Positions 32,631-40,829 of a DNA stretch of 64,000 nt are shown piece by piece; positions within the stretch are counted from its first letter, which is position 1; each line of letters starts with the position of its first letter. A program made the position numbers and the translations under genes. The notes beneath the pieces are model-generated. The model saw nothing but the letters and a program-made list of their open reading frames with translations, did no database searches and was not told where the DNA came from. The stretch is from Myxococcales bacterium (GTDB lineage Bacteria; Myxococcota_A; Polyangia; Polyangiales; Houyiibacteriaceae). The DNA is taken from NCBI GenBank assembly GCA_029863605.1, contig JAOTVB010000001.1, positions 62,001 through 126,000 on the forward strand. The letters run 5' to 3'.

Positions 32631-32658
32631 TTGACCCGCTCCAAACGATCTCTAAACT
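32631..32658 (+). promoter_or_regulatory. Promoter of moaA, likely leaderless
   Basis: TTGACC (32631-32636) and TAAACT (32653-32658) have a 16-base spacer. The predicted start of transcription falls on or just before the moaA ATG at 32666, which has no ribosome site. The word GATCTCTAAACT is shared with the minus-strand promoter near 28974. Confidence 0.5.
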
Positions 32659-32665
32659 CTGCTCG

Positions 32666-33739
32666 ATGCGCCGACTGCCCCTCGTAGAGAGCCGCTCCGC
32701 GGTCTATGATGACTGGCCCCCGCGCCCAGACGATTTCGAAGCGATTCCGCACCTCCGTGACTCGCGTGGCAGGCGTTACACGTACCTTCGCTTGAGCGTC
32801 ACCGACCGCTGCGATCTTGCATGCGTCTACTGCATGCCCCCGAGCGGCGAGGAGGATCACGCGCTCCGGCGCGAGCTCATGACCTTCGAGGAGGCGGCCC
32901 GATTGGTCTCGGTGTTTGCAGTTGCTGGCATCCGCCGCGTTCGACTGACCGGTGGTGAGCCTCTGGTGCGCAAAGACATCGTGCGACTGGTCGATCTCAT
33001 TCATCGGCGCACCGAAGTCGAGCAACTGGTGATGACCACCAACGCGACGCGGCTCTCGGAGCTTGCCCTGCCCCTTCGCGATGCCGGGCTGTTCGGCGTG
33101 AACATTTCGATCGACACCCTCGACGCGGAGCGGTTCAACGAGATCACGCGGGGCGGCGATTTGGGTCGCGTGCTGGCCGGTATCCACGCGGCTCTCGACG
33201 TGGGGCTGGAGGTCAAGCTCAACACGGTGCCACTTCGAGGTCGCAACGATGACGAGCTCGTGCGTATCGTCGAGTTCGCCTGGTCTCTCGGTGTAACCCC
33301 CCGTTTCATAGAGCTGATGCCACTCGGGGAAGGCGCGAAGCTGCCGTCGAGCATGCGGATGAACGCCGATGACGTCATGACCGCGCTTGGCGATCGGCTG
33401 TGCAAGGCCACCGCGACCGGGGTCGAGGGGCACGGACCTGCCCGCTACCTCTCGGCGAGCGACGGCTCAGGTCAACGGGTAGGGTTCATTACGCCGATCA
33501 GCAACGAGTTTTGCGACACTTGCAATCGGGTGCGTGTGACGGCACGCGGCGACATTCGCGCCTGTCTCGCGTCGAGACGAGCGGTCAACTTGAGGAACAT
33601 CATGCGTGCCGGGGGGAGCGACCTGGATCTCGCATGGGCGATGGTATGGTCGCTTTCCGGCAAAGACCGCGGGCACTACTTTCTCGACACCGACGAGCAC
33701 GAGCACGAGCACGTCGGGATGAGCTTGATCGGCGGATAG
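32666..33739 (+). CDS. moaA: GTP 3',8-cyclase (molybdenum cofactor biosynthesis MoaA)
   Basis: MoaA is the radical-SAM enzyme that converts GTP to 3',8-cyclo-GTP at the start of molybdopterin synthesis. The 357-residue protein has the N-terminal CxxxCxxC cluster (Cys49, Cys53 and Cys56 in RCDLACVYC) and the second, GTP-binding iron-sulfur cluster (FCDTCNRVR...IRAC). It also has LTGGEPLVRKD for SAM binding and the essential C-terminal Gly-Gly (LIGG). It is full length. The start at 32666 is chosen over an earlier ATG because the family begins with this segment and the promoter abuts it. No moaC or other mo genes are in the window. Confidence 0.95.
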   Translation: MRRLPLVESRSAVYDDWPPRPDDFEAIPHLRDSRGRRYTYLRLSVTDRCDLACVYCMPPSGEEDHALRRELMTFEEAARLVSVFAVAGIRRVRLTGGEPLVRKDIVRLVDLIHRRTEVEQLVMTTNATRLSELALPLRDAGLFGVNISIDTLDAERFNEITRGGDLGRVLAGIHAALDVGLEVKLNTVPLRGRNDDELVRIVEFAWSLGVTPRFIELMPLGEGAKLPSSMRMNADDVMTALGDRLCKATATGVEGHGPARYLSASDGSGQRVGFITPISNEFCDTCNRVRVTARGDIRACLASRRAVNLRNIMRAGGSDLDLAWAMVWSLSGKDRGHYFLDTDEHEHEHVGMSLIGG

Positions 33740-33753
33740 GCTGCGGGGGGCGA

Positions 33754-34164
33754 GTGTTGAAGAAGGTCATTCTGGTGTGGGCGCTGCTGTTCACATGCGC
33801 CGCGGACGCTTGTTCCATCGAGCCGGAACCGCTTCGGGTGTGGACCGCCGCCGACCACGCCCACCCACCCGACAATCTGGTCGACCCCACCCGCGTCCCG
33901 CAACAAGAACGCCCCGACCTCACGGTCGGTGAGCTGCTCTGGCAAGGTCGATGTGCGCGATGCCACGGGCCAACAGGGCAGGGCGGCAGAGAGGCGTCCG
34001 TGAACTTCACCAGCCTAGAGTGGCAAGCAAGCATGGACGACCGCAGGATCGCCCAAACGATCGCTGCCGGGAAGCCCCCCAACATGCCGTCTTTCGCGGA
34101 TCTATTGAGTGGTACGCAGATCGAAGAGCTGGTCAAACACATCCGCGCCTTTGCGCGCGACTAG
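33754..34164 (+). CDS. Exported c-type cytochrome
   Basis: This 136-residue protein starts with GTG 33754 after a GGGGGG-rich site, 14 bases after moaA. An N-terminal export helix (LKKVILVWALLFTCAADA) is followed by a class I cytochrome domain with haem motif CARCHG near residue 68. The probable axial Met is in GKPPNMPSFADLL near 110. The C-terminal helix (TQIEELVKHIRAFA) is typical of small mono-haem cytochromes. The Cys of FTC or ADAC could be lipidated, but the lipobox is imperfect. It would carry electrons in the periplasm; its partner is unknown. Co-transcription with moaA is suggested by spacing only. Confidence 0.8.
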   Translation: MLKKVILVWALLFTCAADACSIEPEPLRVWTAADHAHPPDNLVDPTRVPQQERPDLTVGELLWQGRCARCHGPTGQGGREASVNFTSLEWQASMDDRRIAQTIAAGKPPNMPSFADLLSGTQIEELVKHIRAFARD

Positions 34165-34242
34165 CGCTCGGCACTCTGGGTCACCTACTCCTCGAGAACA
34201 GGTGCAGTGCCAGTGTCGGTGCCAGTTTCAGCGCGCTGCGGG

Positions 34243-34698
34243 CTAGATTTCTTGCGCAGGCTCGCTCGGGTAGGCGACGGTGGCTGGCGGGCCTGCGCCG
34301 AACATCTTCGCCACCGACGGCCGCGAAAGAACCAACATTGTCAGGATTCCGAGTGCTGTTCCGTACGGCATTCCGAGCATGGTGATGACGGCCACCACGT
34401 AACAGAGGGTGCGCGAATTTCGCTCCCGCAGTGCTTTGGCAACCCGGAGCTTCGCAGCCGCAATAGCGAGACCGATCACCGTGATCAGGATGCCAACAAC
34501 TATGAACATCAAGATGAATGCCTCGGGCGGAGCGTCGCCCTTCTTGAAAGGCAATGAGCTCATGAGCGCTCCCATCCCGACGTAGGCCAGCCCGAAGAGC
34601 GAGAAGAAGGCGGTGAACCCTGCCGACACGAAGTACCCCCACCGCAGGAGTTTTAGGTGCTCCGCATCGACAATCACCTGCCTCGCTTCTTCATCCAC
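34243..34698 (-). CDS. Four-helix membrane protein, unknown function
   Basis: This 151-residue protein has a cytosolic N-terminus (MDEEARQVIVDAEHLKLL) and four hydrophobic helices: about 18-42, 58-83, 98-112 and 114-127, with RERNSRTL between helices 2 and 3. It ends in a short Pro-rich tail. It resembles small four-helix proteins common in Myxococcota and Planctomycetes with no assigned role. It faces the cytochrome gene tail to tail; the 78 bases between carry a degenerate GTGCCAGTG motif but no clear terminator. Confidence 0.55.
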   Translation of the reverse strand: MDEEARQVIVDAEHLKLLRWGYFVSAGFTAFFSLFGLAYVGMGALMSSLPFKKGDAPPEAFILMFIVVGILITVIGLAIAAAKLRVAKALRERNSRTLCYVVAVITMLGMPYGTALGILTMLVLSRPSVAKMFGAGPPATVAYPSEPAQEI

Positions 34699-34759
34699 GA
34701 CCTCAGGTTATCACCCGAGGTTGGAAACGGCCCGCTTTCAAAGGTCCGAACTGACGCTC

Positions 34760-35884
34760 CTAGCGCCCCTTCGGCGCGATCAGATCGGCGCGGATATCCT
34801 CGATCGTCGCGCAGCCTGCCAGGGCCATGGCCAAGTCGAGCTCGGTTCGGAGCAACGAAAGCGCATGCTCTACGCCGGCTTGTCCGCCGGCTGCGAGGCC
34901 CCATAGGACCGGTCGGCCGATCAAGACCGCGTGCGCCCCCAGGGCCAGCGCCTTCAGGATGTCCGTGCCGCGCCGAATACCGCCGTCGAGCAGAAGCAGA
35001 GCCTCGTCGCCGACCTCTGCTGCAACGTCGGGCAAGGCTTCGATCGTCGCAACGCTTGTATCGAGTTGACGACCGCCGTGGTTGGACACGATGATGCCGT
35101 CTGCGCCGTGCTCGATCGACCGTCGGGCGTCGTCGGCCCGGACGATGCCTTTGACCAGCACCGGCATGGGAGAGATCGATCGCAACCAGTCCAAGTCTTT
35201 CCAGCAGAGGGACGGGTCGAGCAGCCGCGCAAAATAGGCCGCTAGACCCGAGTCGCCTTCTGCCGCGTCGACCCGGGCATAGCCGTCGGCAAGCATGTTC
35301 TCGATGCCCATCCCCTCCGGCAGTGCAAAGCCAGTCCGAATGTCTCGCTCGCGGCGACCGAGGAGCGGCGCGTCGACGGTGAGCACCAACGCCTTGCAGC
35401 CCGCTGCATGGACGCGCTGCACCAACGCCTCGGTCGCACCACGGTCGCAATAGACGTAGAGTTGAAACCAGATGTCGCGCTCGGCCGCGGACACGACCTC
35501 TTCGACTCCGGTCGTGCTCAGGGTGCTCAGCACCATCGTCGTCCCGACTGCGGTCGCCGCGCGGGCGGTCGCCACCTCGCCATCCGGATGCGCGAGCTTG
35601 TGAAAGGCGGTTGGCGCCACCAACACCGGCAGCTCGAGCTTGCTACCCAACACGGTCGCCGAGAGGTCGCGCTCGCCGACGTCGACGAGCACTCGGTAAC
35701 GCAACGAAATGTCCTCATAAGCCGCACGATTGCGACGCAAGGTCACCTCGTCGTCGGCCCCACCATAGTAGTAACCCCAGGTCATCGCCGACAGCTCGCG
35801 CTCGGCGAGCTTTTCGAGCGCCATCAGGTTGAGCGCATCCACGGCGCCCGAGTCTAGACTACGCCCCCGGAGGTTACTAGCCAC
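34760..35884 (-). CDS. FMN-dependent alpha-hydroxy-acid oxidase/dehydrogenase (lactate/glycolate type)
   Basis: This 374-residue protein belongs to the family of lactate dehydrogenase LldD, glycolate oxidase and lactate oxidase, which oxidise 2-hydroxy acids with FMN. Motifs include YYYGGADDEVTLRRN near the N-terminus, LVAPTAFHKLAHPDGE, and TVDAPLLGRRERDIRTGF. The catalytic site is SNHGGRQLD (the base His and the substrate-binding Arg). LLDGGIRRGTDILKALALGA and IGRPVLWGLA complete the phosphate site. It starts with GTG 35884 directly after a TAG; a start at ATG 35824 is possible. The closest subtype cannot be told by eye. Confidence 0.88.
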   Translation of the reverse strand: MASNLRGRSLDSGAVDALNLMALEKLAERELSAMTWGYYYGGADDEVTLRRNRAAYEDISLRYRVLVDVGERDLSATVLGSKLELPVLVAPTAFHKLAHPDGEVATARAATAVGTTMVLSTLSTTGVEEVVSAAERDIWFQLYVYCDRGATEALVQRVHAAGCKALVLTVDAPLLGRRERDIRTGFALPEGMGIENMLADGYARVDAAEGDSGLAAYFARLLDPSLCWKDLDWLRSISPMPVLVKGIVRADDARRSIEHGADGIIVSNHGGRQLDTSVATIEALPDVAAEVGDEALLLLDGGIRRGTDILKALALGAHAVLIGRPVLWGLAAGGQAGVEHALSLLRTELDLAMALAGCATIEDIRADLIAPKGR

Positions 35885-35917
35885 CTAGCTCAAGAGCCGA
35901 GGGAACTAGCACTGGCA

Positions 35918-36147
35918 CTACGGTGCTTCGTCGATCATGCCATCGCAGTCTTCGTCGACCGGGGTTTCCCCGGGCGGCATGGCGACTTCGCGAGTAGGCA
36001 CGACTTCTCCGATGCACTCGGCCCAGCCGGGGCCCTCGGCATTGCAGGTTTCGGAGCCGGTCGTGCAGGCTCCGATGGTCTCGGTACCGGGTGGACCCGT
36101 GTAGCAATCGCGCATCGAACCGGGATCACAATCGATGGTCGCAACGC
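35918..36147 (-). pseudogene. Remnant of a MopE-like Cys-rich surface protein
   Basis: In one frame the sequence between the TraR/DksA-type stop (36148) and 35918 encodes CDPGSMRDCYTGPPGTETIG and later CNAEGPGWAECIGEV and VDEDCDGMIDEAP. This is a single copy of the MopE/putative-metal-binding repeat common in large secreted myxobacterial proteins. There is no start codon or ribosome site for it here, and the frame upstream belongs to the neighbouring gene. It looks like the 3' end of a once longer gene left after a deletion. It could instead be a short gene with an unrecognised start. Confidence 0.5.
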
Positions 36148-36503
36148 CTAGACGTCCGCGGCCCGCTGGCACTGCAGGCAAAACGGTGCCTCGGGTTTGG
36201 CGCACAGGCGACGGTAACCGATCGGTTCTTCGCACTTGCGGCAAAGGCCGTACTCGCCGCTGTCGAAGGTGGACAGCGCGAGCTTGCACTGGGTTAGGCG
36301 AAGTTGGGTTTTTTCCCGCGTGGCCTTGGCCATGGCTTGCTGCTGCATCGCGTCCATGCGCGATAGCCGGCCAACCGTGCTCTGGTCGAGCACCACTGGA
36401 TCGGCCGCGTCGGTACTAGCGTGCAGGGTCTTTTCGAGCTCGGCGACCAGCTCGAGAGCTGCTTCCTCAACGTTTCGGCTTGCTTCTCGGAAAGTTCTTC
36501 CAC
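36148..36503 (-). pseudogene. TraR/DksA-type C4 zinc-finger protein with an apparent 1-base frameshift
   Basis: A GTG at 36503, 14 bases after the metallothionein gene, begins [16 protein letters not shown] in one frame. The continuation expected for the family, [15 protein letters not shown]...[15 protein letters not shown], lies in the next frame from about 36456, and reaches the C4 finger [25 protein letters not shown] before TAG at 36148. One missing base near 36456 restores a standard 118-residue protein, and 356 bases is one short of 119 codons. TraR/DksA proteins bind RNA polymerase. Alternatively translation starts at ATG 36549 in the finger frame without the N-terminal helix. It may be a real mutation or an assembly error. 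Confidence 0.65.
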
Positions 36504-36517
36504 CTCGCGGGCCTGGG

Positions 36518-36664
36518 CTATTCGGCGGCTTCGCCGCAGGTGCACCCATCGTGGCCACAGGATTGGCCTTGAGCACACTCCGTACTGCAGTAGCGTTTGC
36601 CGTCCTGCTCGACGTAGTTCTCCGAGACGTCGCAGTTGCGTCCCTCGTGAGCGCACGTGTCCAT
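36518..36664 (-). CDS. Bacterial metallothionein-like protein
   Basis: This 48-residue Cys-rich protein starts at ATG 36664 after a very strong ribosome site (GAGGAGG, 6 bases away). It shows the family pattern of SmtA/BmtA-type metallothioneins: an N-terminal Cys-His pair ([11 protein letters not shown]), then the segment [18 protein letters not shown] and a [10 protein letters not shown] tail, with nine Cys counting the N-terminus. Such proteins sequester Zn, Cd or Cu in the cytosol and lower free metal. It is followed directly by the zinc-finger TraR/DksA-type gene, so the pair could be a zinc-responsive unit. It is too short for most automated gene calls. Confidence 0.8.
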
Positions 36665-36778
36665 GGGAACCTCCTCGGCCGAGTATACTGGACTCCCATC
36701 GCAGCGTGAACGCAAGAGAGCCGACCGTCGATGGAGCGGCCGCTGCCGACCGGCCTTTGATCACCTCATTTCCCGATC

Positions 36779-37606
36779 TCACGCTTTCGGCCCGATGCAG
36801 GCGTCCATGACTTCGTCGCCGTACATCATGCGGTTGAGCTCCTCGAAGTCGTCGCCCTGTGGGATGATCAGTCCGCCGCAGACTCCCAAGACCTGGCCGG
36901 TGACCCACTTGCCGGTATCACTCGCGAAGTAGAGAACCGCATCTCCGATCTCTTCGGGCGCGCCCGGCCGTCCAAGCGGCGTGCGCGTGACGAGATCGGC
37001 TCGGAATTCCTCAGAGAAATGCTCTTCGGTCACCTCGGTGACGATGTAGCCGGGGGCGATGCAGTTCACTCGGATCTGAAAGGGTGCGAGTTCGACGGCA
37101 GCGCAACGGGTGAGCATCTCGAGGCCGGCTTTGCTCGTGCTGTACGCTGCCATCCACTTTTCGACTTTCGATCCGGCAACCGAAGAGATCGTGATGATGC
37201 TGCCGCCGCCATGGTCCTTCATCGAGAGACCGGCGTGCTTGATGCACATCGCGGTACCGACGATGTTGAGCTCACAGCAGAACTGCCACGCGTCGATCGG
37301 CGCATCGAGAATCGGCCCTGGGTAGCCGCTCCCCGCGTTCGCCACCAGGATATCGAGCCCCGCATCGCCTGCCGCAGCGGCGACCGCCGCTTGCACGTCT
37401 TCTTCGTTGGTGATGTCGCACGCCTGAAAAGAAGCCTTGCCCTCGGGCACGACTGCTTGGAGCCGTCCAAGCGCCTCCTCTAGAACGTCATCGCGTCGGC
37501 CGACGATCAGCACCTCGGCGCCGTGCTCTAGCAAGCGCCGCGCGCATCCAAATCCAACCCCCGTGCCTCCACCGGTCACCAACGCTCGCTTGCCTGCTAC
37601 TTGCAT
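36779..37606 (-). CDS. Short-chain dehydrogenase/reductase
   Basis: This 275-residue SDR starts at ATG 37606, where the family N-terminus MQVAGKRALVTGGGTGVGFG begins. It has the Rossmann Gly motif, the NAG motif (VANAGSG), the catalytic Ser (ISSVAGS), and YSTSK (Tyr and Lys). The C-terminal part (LGRPGAPEEIGDAVLYFASD) and the tail NRMMYGDEVMDACIG are full length. It likely oxidises or reduces a hydroxyl/keto group using NAD(P). The substrate is not predictable. Only 17 bases separate it from the divergent methyltransferase gene, so their promoters must overlap the coding ends. Confidence 0.85.
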   Translation of the reverse strand: MQVAGKRALVTGGGTGVGFGCARRLLEHGAEVLIVGRRDDVLEEALGRLQAVVPEGKASFQACDITNEEDVQAAVAAAAGDAGLDILVANAGSGYPGPILDAPIDAWQFCCELNIVGTAMCIKHAGLSMKDHGGGSIITISSVAGSKVEKWMAAYSTSKAGLEMLTRCAAVELAPFQIRVNCIAPGYIVTEVTEEHFSEEFRADLVTRTPLGRPGAPEEIGDAVLYFASDTGKWVTGQVLGVCGGLIIPQGDDFEELNRMMYGDEVMDACIGPKA

Positions 37607-37623
37607 CGCCCTACTATGAGCCG

Positions 37624-38487
37624 ATGCGAAAGGGTCTGCCAAGCGGCACGTCGTTCGTGGTTTCGTTTGCACGCGGGCTCGGGGTGGACGACCAGGTGCT
37701 CGATCCAGTCGCGAGAGATCTCTTGCCATCTTGGCTTGGCCGGATGGCCGATGCACCGCGTCACCTCGGAGGGGCCGCAGCGCTTTACCGCAAGGCGATG
37801 CGCGCCACAACGTTCGGGCTCATCGACCATGCGGTGCTTCGGACCCGAGCGATCGATACCCACCTCGCCTCGGCACTGCAGTCGGGAATCGATCAGGTCG
37901 TAATTCTAGGAGCGGGGCTCGATGCGCGTGCCTGGCGTTTGCCCGGGTTGGGGATGACCACCGTGTTCGAGGTCGACCACCCGGCTACCCAGCAATACAA
38001 GCAGAGGCGCATCGGTGGAAGGACACCGCGCGCCGAGGTTCGCTACGTGGCGGTCGATTTCGAGAAGGAGCGGTTCTCAGAGGGCCTCGAACGGGCAGGG
38101 TTTCGTTCGGCCGATGCGAGCATGTGGATCTGGGAAGGCGTCGCGATGTATCTGCGGCGCGATGCCATTCGCGACACGCTCGAGCAGTTGACGCGGCTTT
38201 CGGCTGCCGGGAGCGAGCTTGCGATGACCTACCGCGTGCCCGGTATGCTCCCGTTTGGTGCTCTTGGGCGCGCCGCGATTCCCGCGCTGTTCAAGGCCGC
38301 TGGTGAACCGCTCAAGGGCACCCTCGAGCCCCACGATCTGGTGTCTACCGTCACGCCGGAGTGGGATGTCGTTTACGACGATGATGCGCGTGGGTGGCAG
38401 AAGCTCACGGGCTCTCTCGCCGACCCCGCCCGCAGCTTTCTCGGCGAGCGGCTGGCGGTCGCAAGGCGATCATCGCAAACCGACTAG
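37624..38487 (+). CDS. SAM-dependent methyltransferase (LCM/TIGR00027-like)
   Basis: This 287-residue protein has the class I methyltransferase fold typical of the leucine carboxyl methyltransferase-like family. It has an N-terminal helical lid, the SAM motif VVILGAGLDARAWRL (about 92-106), FEVDHPATQQYKQRR, and the MWIWEGVAMYL motif (about 168-178) of that family. The C-terminus ends in GERLAVARR. Many members methylate small polyketide or lipid carboxylates; the substrate here is unknown. It is divergent from the SDR, and the two may be functionally connected because SDR and this methyltransferase type recur together. Confidence 0.8.
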   Translation: MRKGLPSGTSFVVSFARGLGVDDQVLDPVARDLLPSWLGRMADAPRHLGGAAALYRKAMRATTFGLIDHAVLRTRAIDTHLASALQSGIDQVVILGAGLDARAWRLPGLGMTTVFEVDHPATQQYKQRRIGGRTPRAEVRYVAVDFEKERFSEGLERAGFRSADASMWIWEGVAMYLRRDAIRDTLEQLTRLSAAGSELAMTYRVPGMLPFGALGRAAIPALFKAAGEPLKGTLEPHDLVSTVTPEWDVVYDDDARGWQKLTGSLADPARSFLGERLAVARRSSQTD

Positions 38488-38645
38488 CGAGGCGGGTAAC
38501 GTTGTCCCCCAATTTATGGACTTCAGGATCGAGCAATGGGGACGGCGACGCAAATTTGGACCAGGACTACAACGCTGCCCTACTGTACCGTCGGCGTTGC
38601 CAGCTGACCTCTGAGCCCTATACCGATCGCCGAGGAGGCGTCGTC

Positions 38646-39653
38646 ATGAAGGCAATGGTCGTGAGAGAAGCGGGTGGGCCCTTTGAGCTCGAGGAGCGAG
38701 AGGTTCCCGAGCCCGGGCCGGGTGAGATTCGAATCAAGGTCGAGGCCTGCGGCATCTGTCACAGTGACGCTTTCGTGAAGTTCGGTCAGTTTCCTGGCCT
38801 CGAGCTGCCAAGGGTCCCGGGTCACGAAGTTGCCGGAGCGGTAGACGCGCTTGGCGACGGTGTTGACCTGTTCTCCGTCGGTGACCGAGTCGGTGTGGGT
38901 TGGCACGGCGGCCACTGCTTCAAGTGCGATCCTTGCCGCCGCGGTGATTTCCTCAACTGCAAGAGCCCCAAGGTTTGCGGCATCAGTTATGATGGGGGTT
39001 ACCAGGAGTACTTGGTCTGTCCGTGGGAGGCGGTGGCACGGATTCCGGATGCGCTCAGTGCGGTCGATGCAGCTCCTCTCCTGTGCGCCGGGATCACCAC
39101 GTACAACGCGCTTCGAAACAGCGGCGCCCGGCCGGGCGATGTCGTTGCCGTACAAGGCGTCGGTGGGCTCGGCCATCTGGCGCTGCAGTATGCGAATCGC
39201 ATGGGCTTTCACACGGTGGCCCTCTCGCGCGGCAAAGACAAAGAAGCACTCGCCCGAAAGCTCGGCGCGCACCAATACATCGATGCGACTGCCCAAGACG
39301 AAGTGAAGGAGCTCCAAAAACTCGGGGGTGCCGACGTGATCTTGGCGACCGCCCCGAGTGGCAAGGCGATCGAAGGCGTGGTCAACGGCCTGAGCGGTCG
39401 TGGCAAGCTGATGCTCGTGGCCGCGGCGCCTGATCCCTTTTCCGTCAACGCCTTCGGCATGCTTTCGGGCAAGATGATTCACGGCTGGCCGAGTGGCTCG
39501 GCGATCGACAGCGAAGACACGATGCGCTTCTCTGCCCTGACCGACGTACGCCCCCAGGTCGAGCGCTTCCCTCTCGAGGGTGCCGACGAAGCGTTCGCGA
39601 AAGTCATGGAAAACACCATCCGCTTTCGCGCCGTCCTCGACATCGCGAGCTAG
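38646..39653 (+). CDS. Zinc-dependent alcohol dehydrogenase (MDR family)
   Basis: This 335-residue protein starts at ATG 38646 after GAGGAGG. It has the catalytic zinc site (ACGICHSDAF and GHEVAG), the structural zinc loop CFKCDPCRRGDFLNC and the NAD-binding GVGGLGHLALQYA around 172-184. The family core is AdhP/AdhA-like alcohol dehydrogenase, active on primary or aromatic alcohols. The 158 bases upstream hold no obvious coding sequence and may contain its promoter. It is the end of a plus-strand run (methyltransferase, then this gene). Confidence 0.9.
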   Translation: MKAMVVREAGGPFELEEREVPEPGPGEIRIKVEACGICHSDAFVKFGQFPGLELPRVPGHEVAGAVDALGDGVDLFSVGDRVGVGWHGGHCFKCDPCRRGDFLNCKSPKVCGISYDGGYQEYLVCPWEAVARIPDALSAVDAAPLLCAGITTYNALRNSGARPGDVVAVQGVGGLGHLALQYANRMGFHTVALSRGKDKEALARKLGAHQYIDATAQDEVKELQKLGGADVILATAPSGKAIEGVVNGLSGRGKLMLVAAAPDPFSVNAFGMLSGKMIHGWPSGSAIDSEDTMRFSALTDVRPQVERFPLEGADEAFAKVMENTIRFRAVLDIAS

Positions 39654-39686
39654 GGATCTTCGCCGGTTGAAGCAATACGCCGTGGT

Positions 39687-40001
39687 TCAGTTCAGGCACT
39701 CGGGATGGTCGATGCAATCGGCACAGACACAACCCTCCCGGAAGGTCGTGCACTCGCCATCGTTCACGCAATTCTCTGGGTCGCTGCAAAAGAGGTCGGT
39801 GTCGCAATCGCAGCAGACGCAGTCGTCGTCGCTGCAGTCGTTGTTGTTGGTGCACAGATCGCTGCCGCCGCCCGGCTCGCAAGCTCTGGCGTCACCGCCC
39901 ATTCCGCCCGTGCCACCCGTTCCGCCGGTAGCTGACGTACCACCGGTTCCGTCAGCGCCACCGTCCGCACAAACGCGCGCCAAGAGTATGCTTGCTGTCA
40001 C
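39687..40001 (-). CDS. Small Cys-rich secreted protein with Gly/Thr linker
   Basis: A GTG at 40001 gives a 104-residue product. A short hydrophobic N-terminus (TASILLARVCADGG) might be a lipoprotein signal with Cys near 11, though an Arg is inside the hydrophobic stretch. It is followed by a GGTGGTGGMGG-type linker and a region with 15 or more Cys (CEPGGGSDLC, CVCCDCDTD, CVCADCIDHPEC). Such Asp/Cys-rich, Gly-linked proteins are common in Myxococcota as exported, disulfide-bonded surface proteins. It begins 17 bases after the thioesterase stop, on the same strand. The start is uncertain because the open frame continues upstream inside the thioesterase gene. Confidence 0.55.
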   Translation of the reverse strand: MTASILLARVCADGGADGTGGTSATGGTGGTGGMGGDARACEPGGGSDLCTNNNDCSDDDCVCCDCDTDLFCSDPENCVNDGECTTFREGCVCADCIDHPECLN

Positions 40002-40017
40002 TGGTCTTCGATAGTTG

Positions 40018-40782
40018 TCAGCGGGCGAGCTCGAAATCTGCCTGTTCGGTTTTGAGCGCGATCCAGGTTGCGCGGCCCAGCGCGCAGGGGTTTCCGTCTT
40101 CGTCGAAGACGGCGCTCCCGGACCAGAGCTTTCGGCCTTCGCTGCCGATCTTCCAGCCGACGGCAACGTACCGCTCCCCGACACGGGCCCCGCGAAGAAG
40201 CTTGCCGTGGAGGCGCCCGAGGACGGCGACCGCCCCATAGTGAGGAAAGTAGCTCGTGCAATCGAGGGCGGCCCAGACGATTTCATCGTCGATGCGCTCG
40301 TTGTCGTTTGGCATCGAAGGATCGGGCGTCCACGGCGACGCGACCAGCTCGCGTTCAGCGATCCAACCGGGAAAGATGTTCATGCCATCGTGGGCGGGGC
40401 GGCCCGGCCCGCAGACAAAGCACGTTGGGAAGCCATGCGCTTCGAACCCGGGGAACCGTTTCGATGCTTCGACTGCCTCTTCGAACGACGGCGGCTCGGG
40501 AATTTCGAGGTTGAGCTCCTCGGCAACCGCTTCGCCGATCACGGTCTCGCCGTCCCGCAACACAGCCTGGCCGCCGTCCTGCATCTCCAACACAAGCTCC
40601 CGCTCGAGCGGTGGAGGCTTCCTCAAGGTAACGATCGATGGCCCTTCGACAACATCGGCAACAACCCCGCAGGTGTAACCACCATTTCCGGAATTAGGAG
40701 GGCCGTTAAACCGACTCTCGATGATCACCCGAGCCACAGGCGGTGAGCCTATCGCTGCCCCACCGTTTTCGGCAAGCGCCAA
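40018..40782 (-). CDS. Hotdog-fold thioesterase-like protein
   Basis: This 254-residue protein has features of the double-hotdog thioesterase family: SRFNGPPNSGNGGYTCGVVA (active-site-type loop with Asn/Gly), GFPTCFVCGPGRPAHDGMNIFPG in the middle, and VWAALDCTSYFPHYGAVAVLGRLHGKL in the second half. It is cytosolic with no signal peptide. It may hydrolyse acyl-CoA or acyl-ACP esters; the catalytic residues cannot be confirmed by eye. It faces the divergent small membrane gene, with 47 bases between starts. Confidence 0.7.
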   Translation of the reverse strand: MALAENGGAAIGSPPVARVIIESRFNGPPNSGNGGYTCGVVADVVEGPSIVTLRKPPPLERELVLEMQDGGQAVLRDGETVIGEAVAEELNLEIPEPPSFEEAVEASKRFPGFEAHGFPTCFVCGPGRPAHDGMNIFPGWIAERELVASPWTPDPSMPNDNERIDDEIVWAALDCTSYFPHYGAVAVLGRLHGKLLRGARVGERYVAVGWKIGSEGRKLWSGSAVFDEDGNPCALGRATWIALKTEQADFELAR

Positions 40783-40829
40783 ACCGAGACTGTGAGAGGA
40801 TGGGCAAAATGTCGCCGTAAGGACCTGAG

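Noticed and set aside
34201-34222. GTGCCAGTG repeat as an insertion-sequence end
   Set aside because: Only short, degenerate copies (also near 35905) with no transposase or target duplication.
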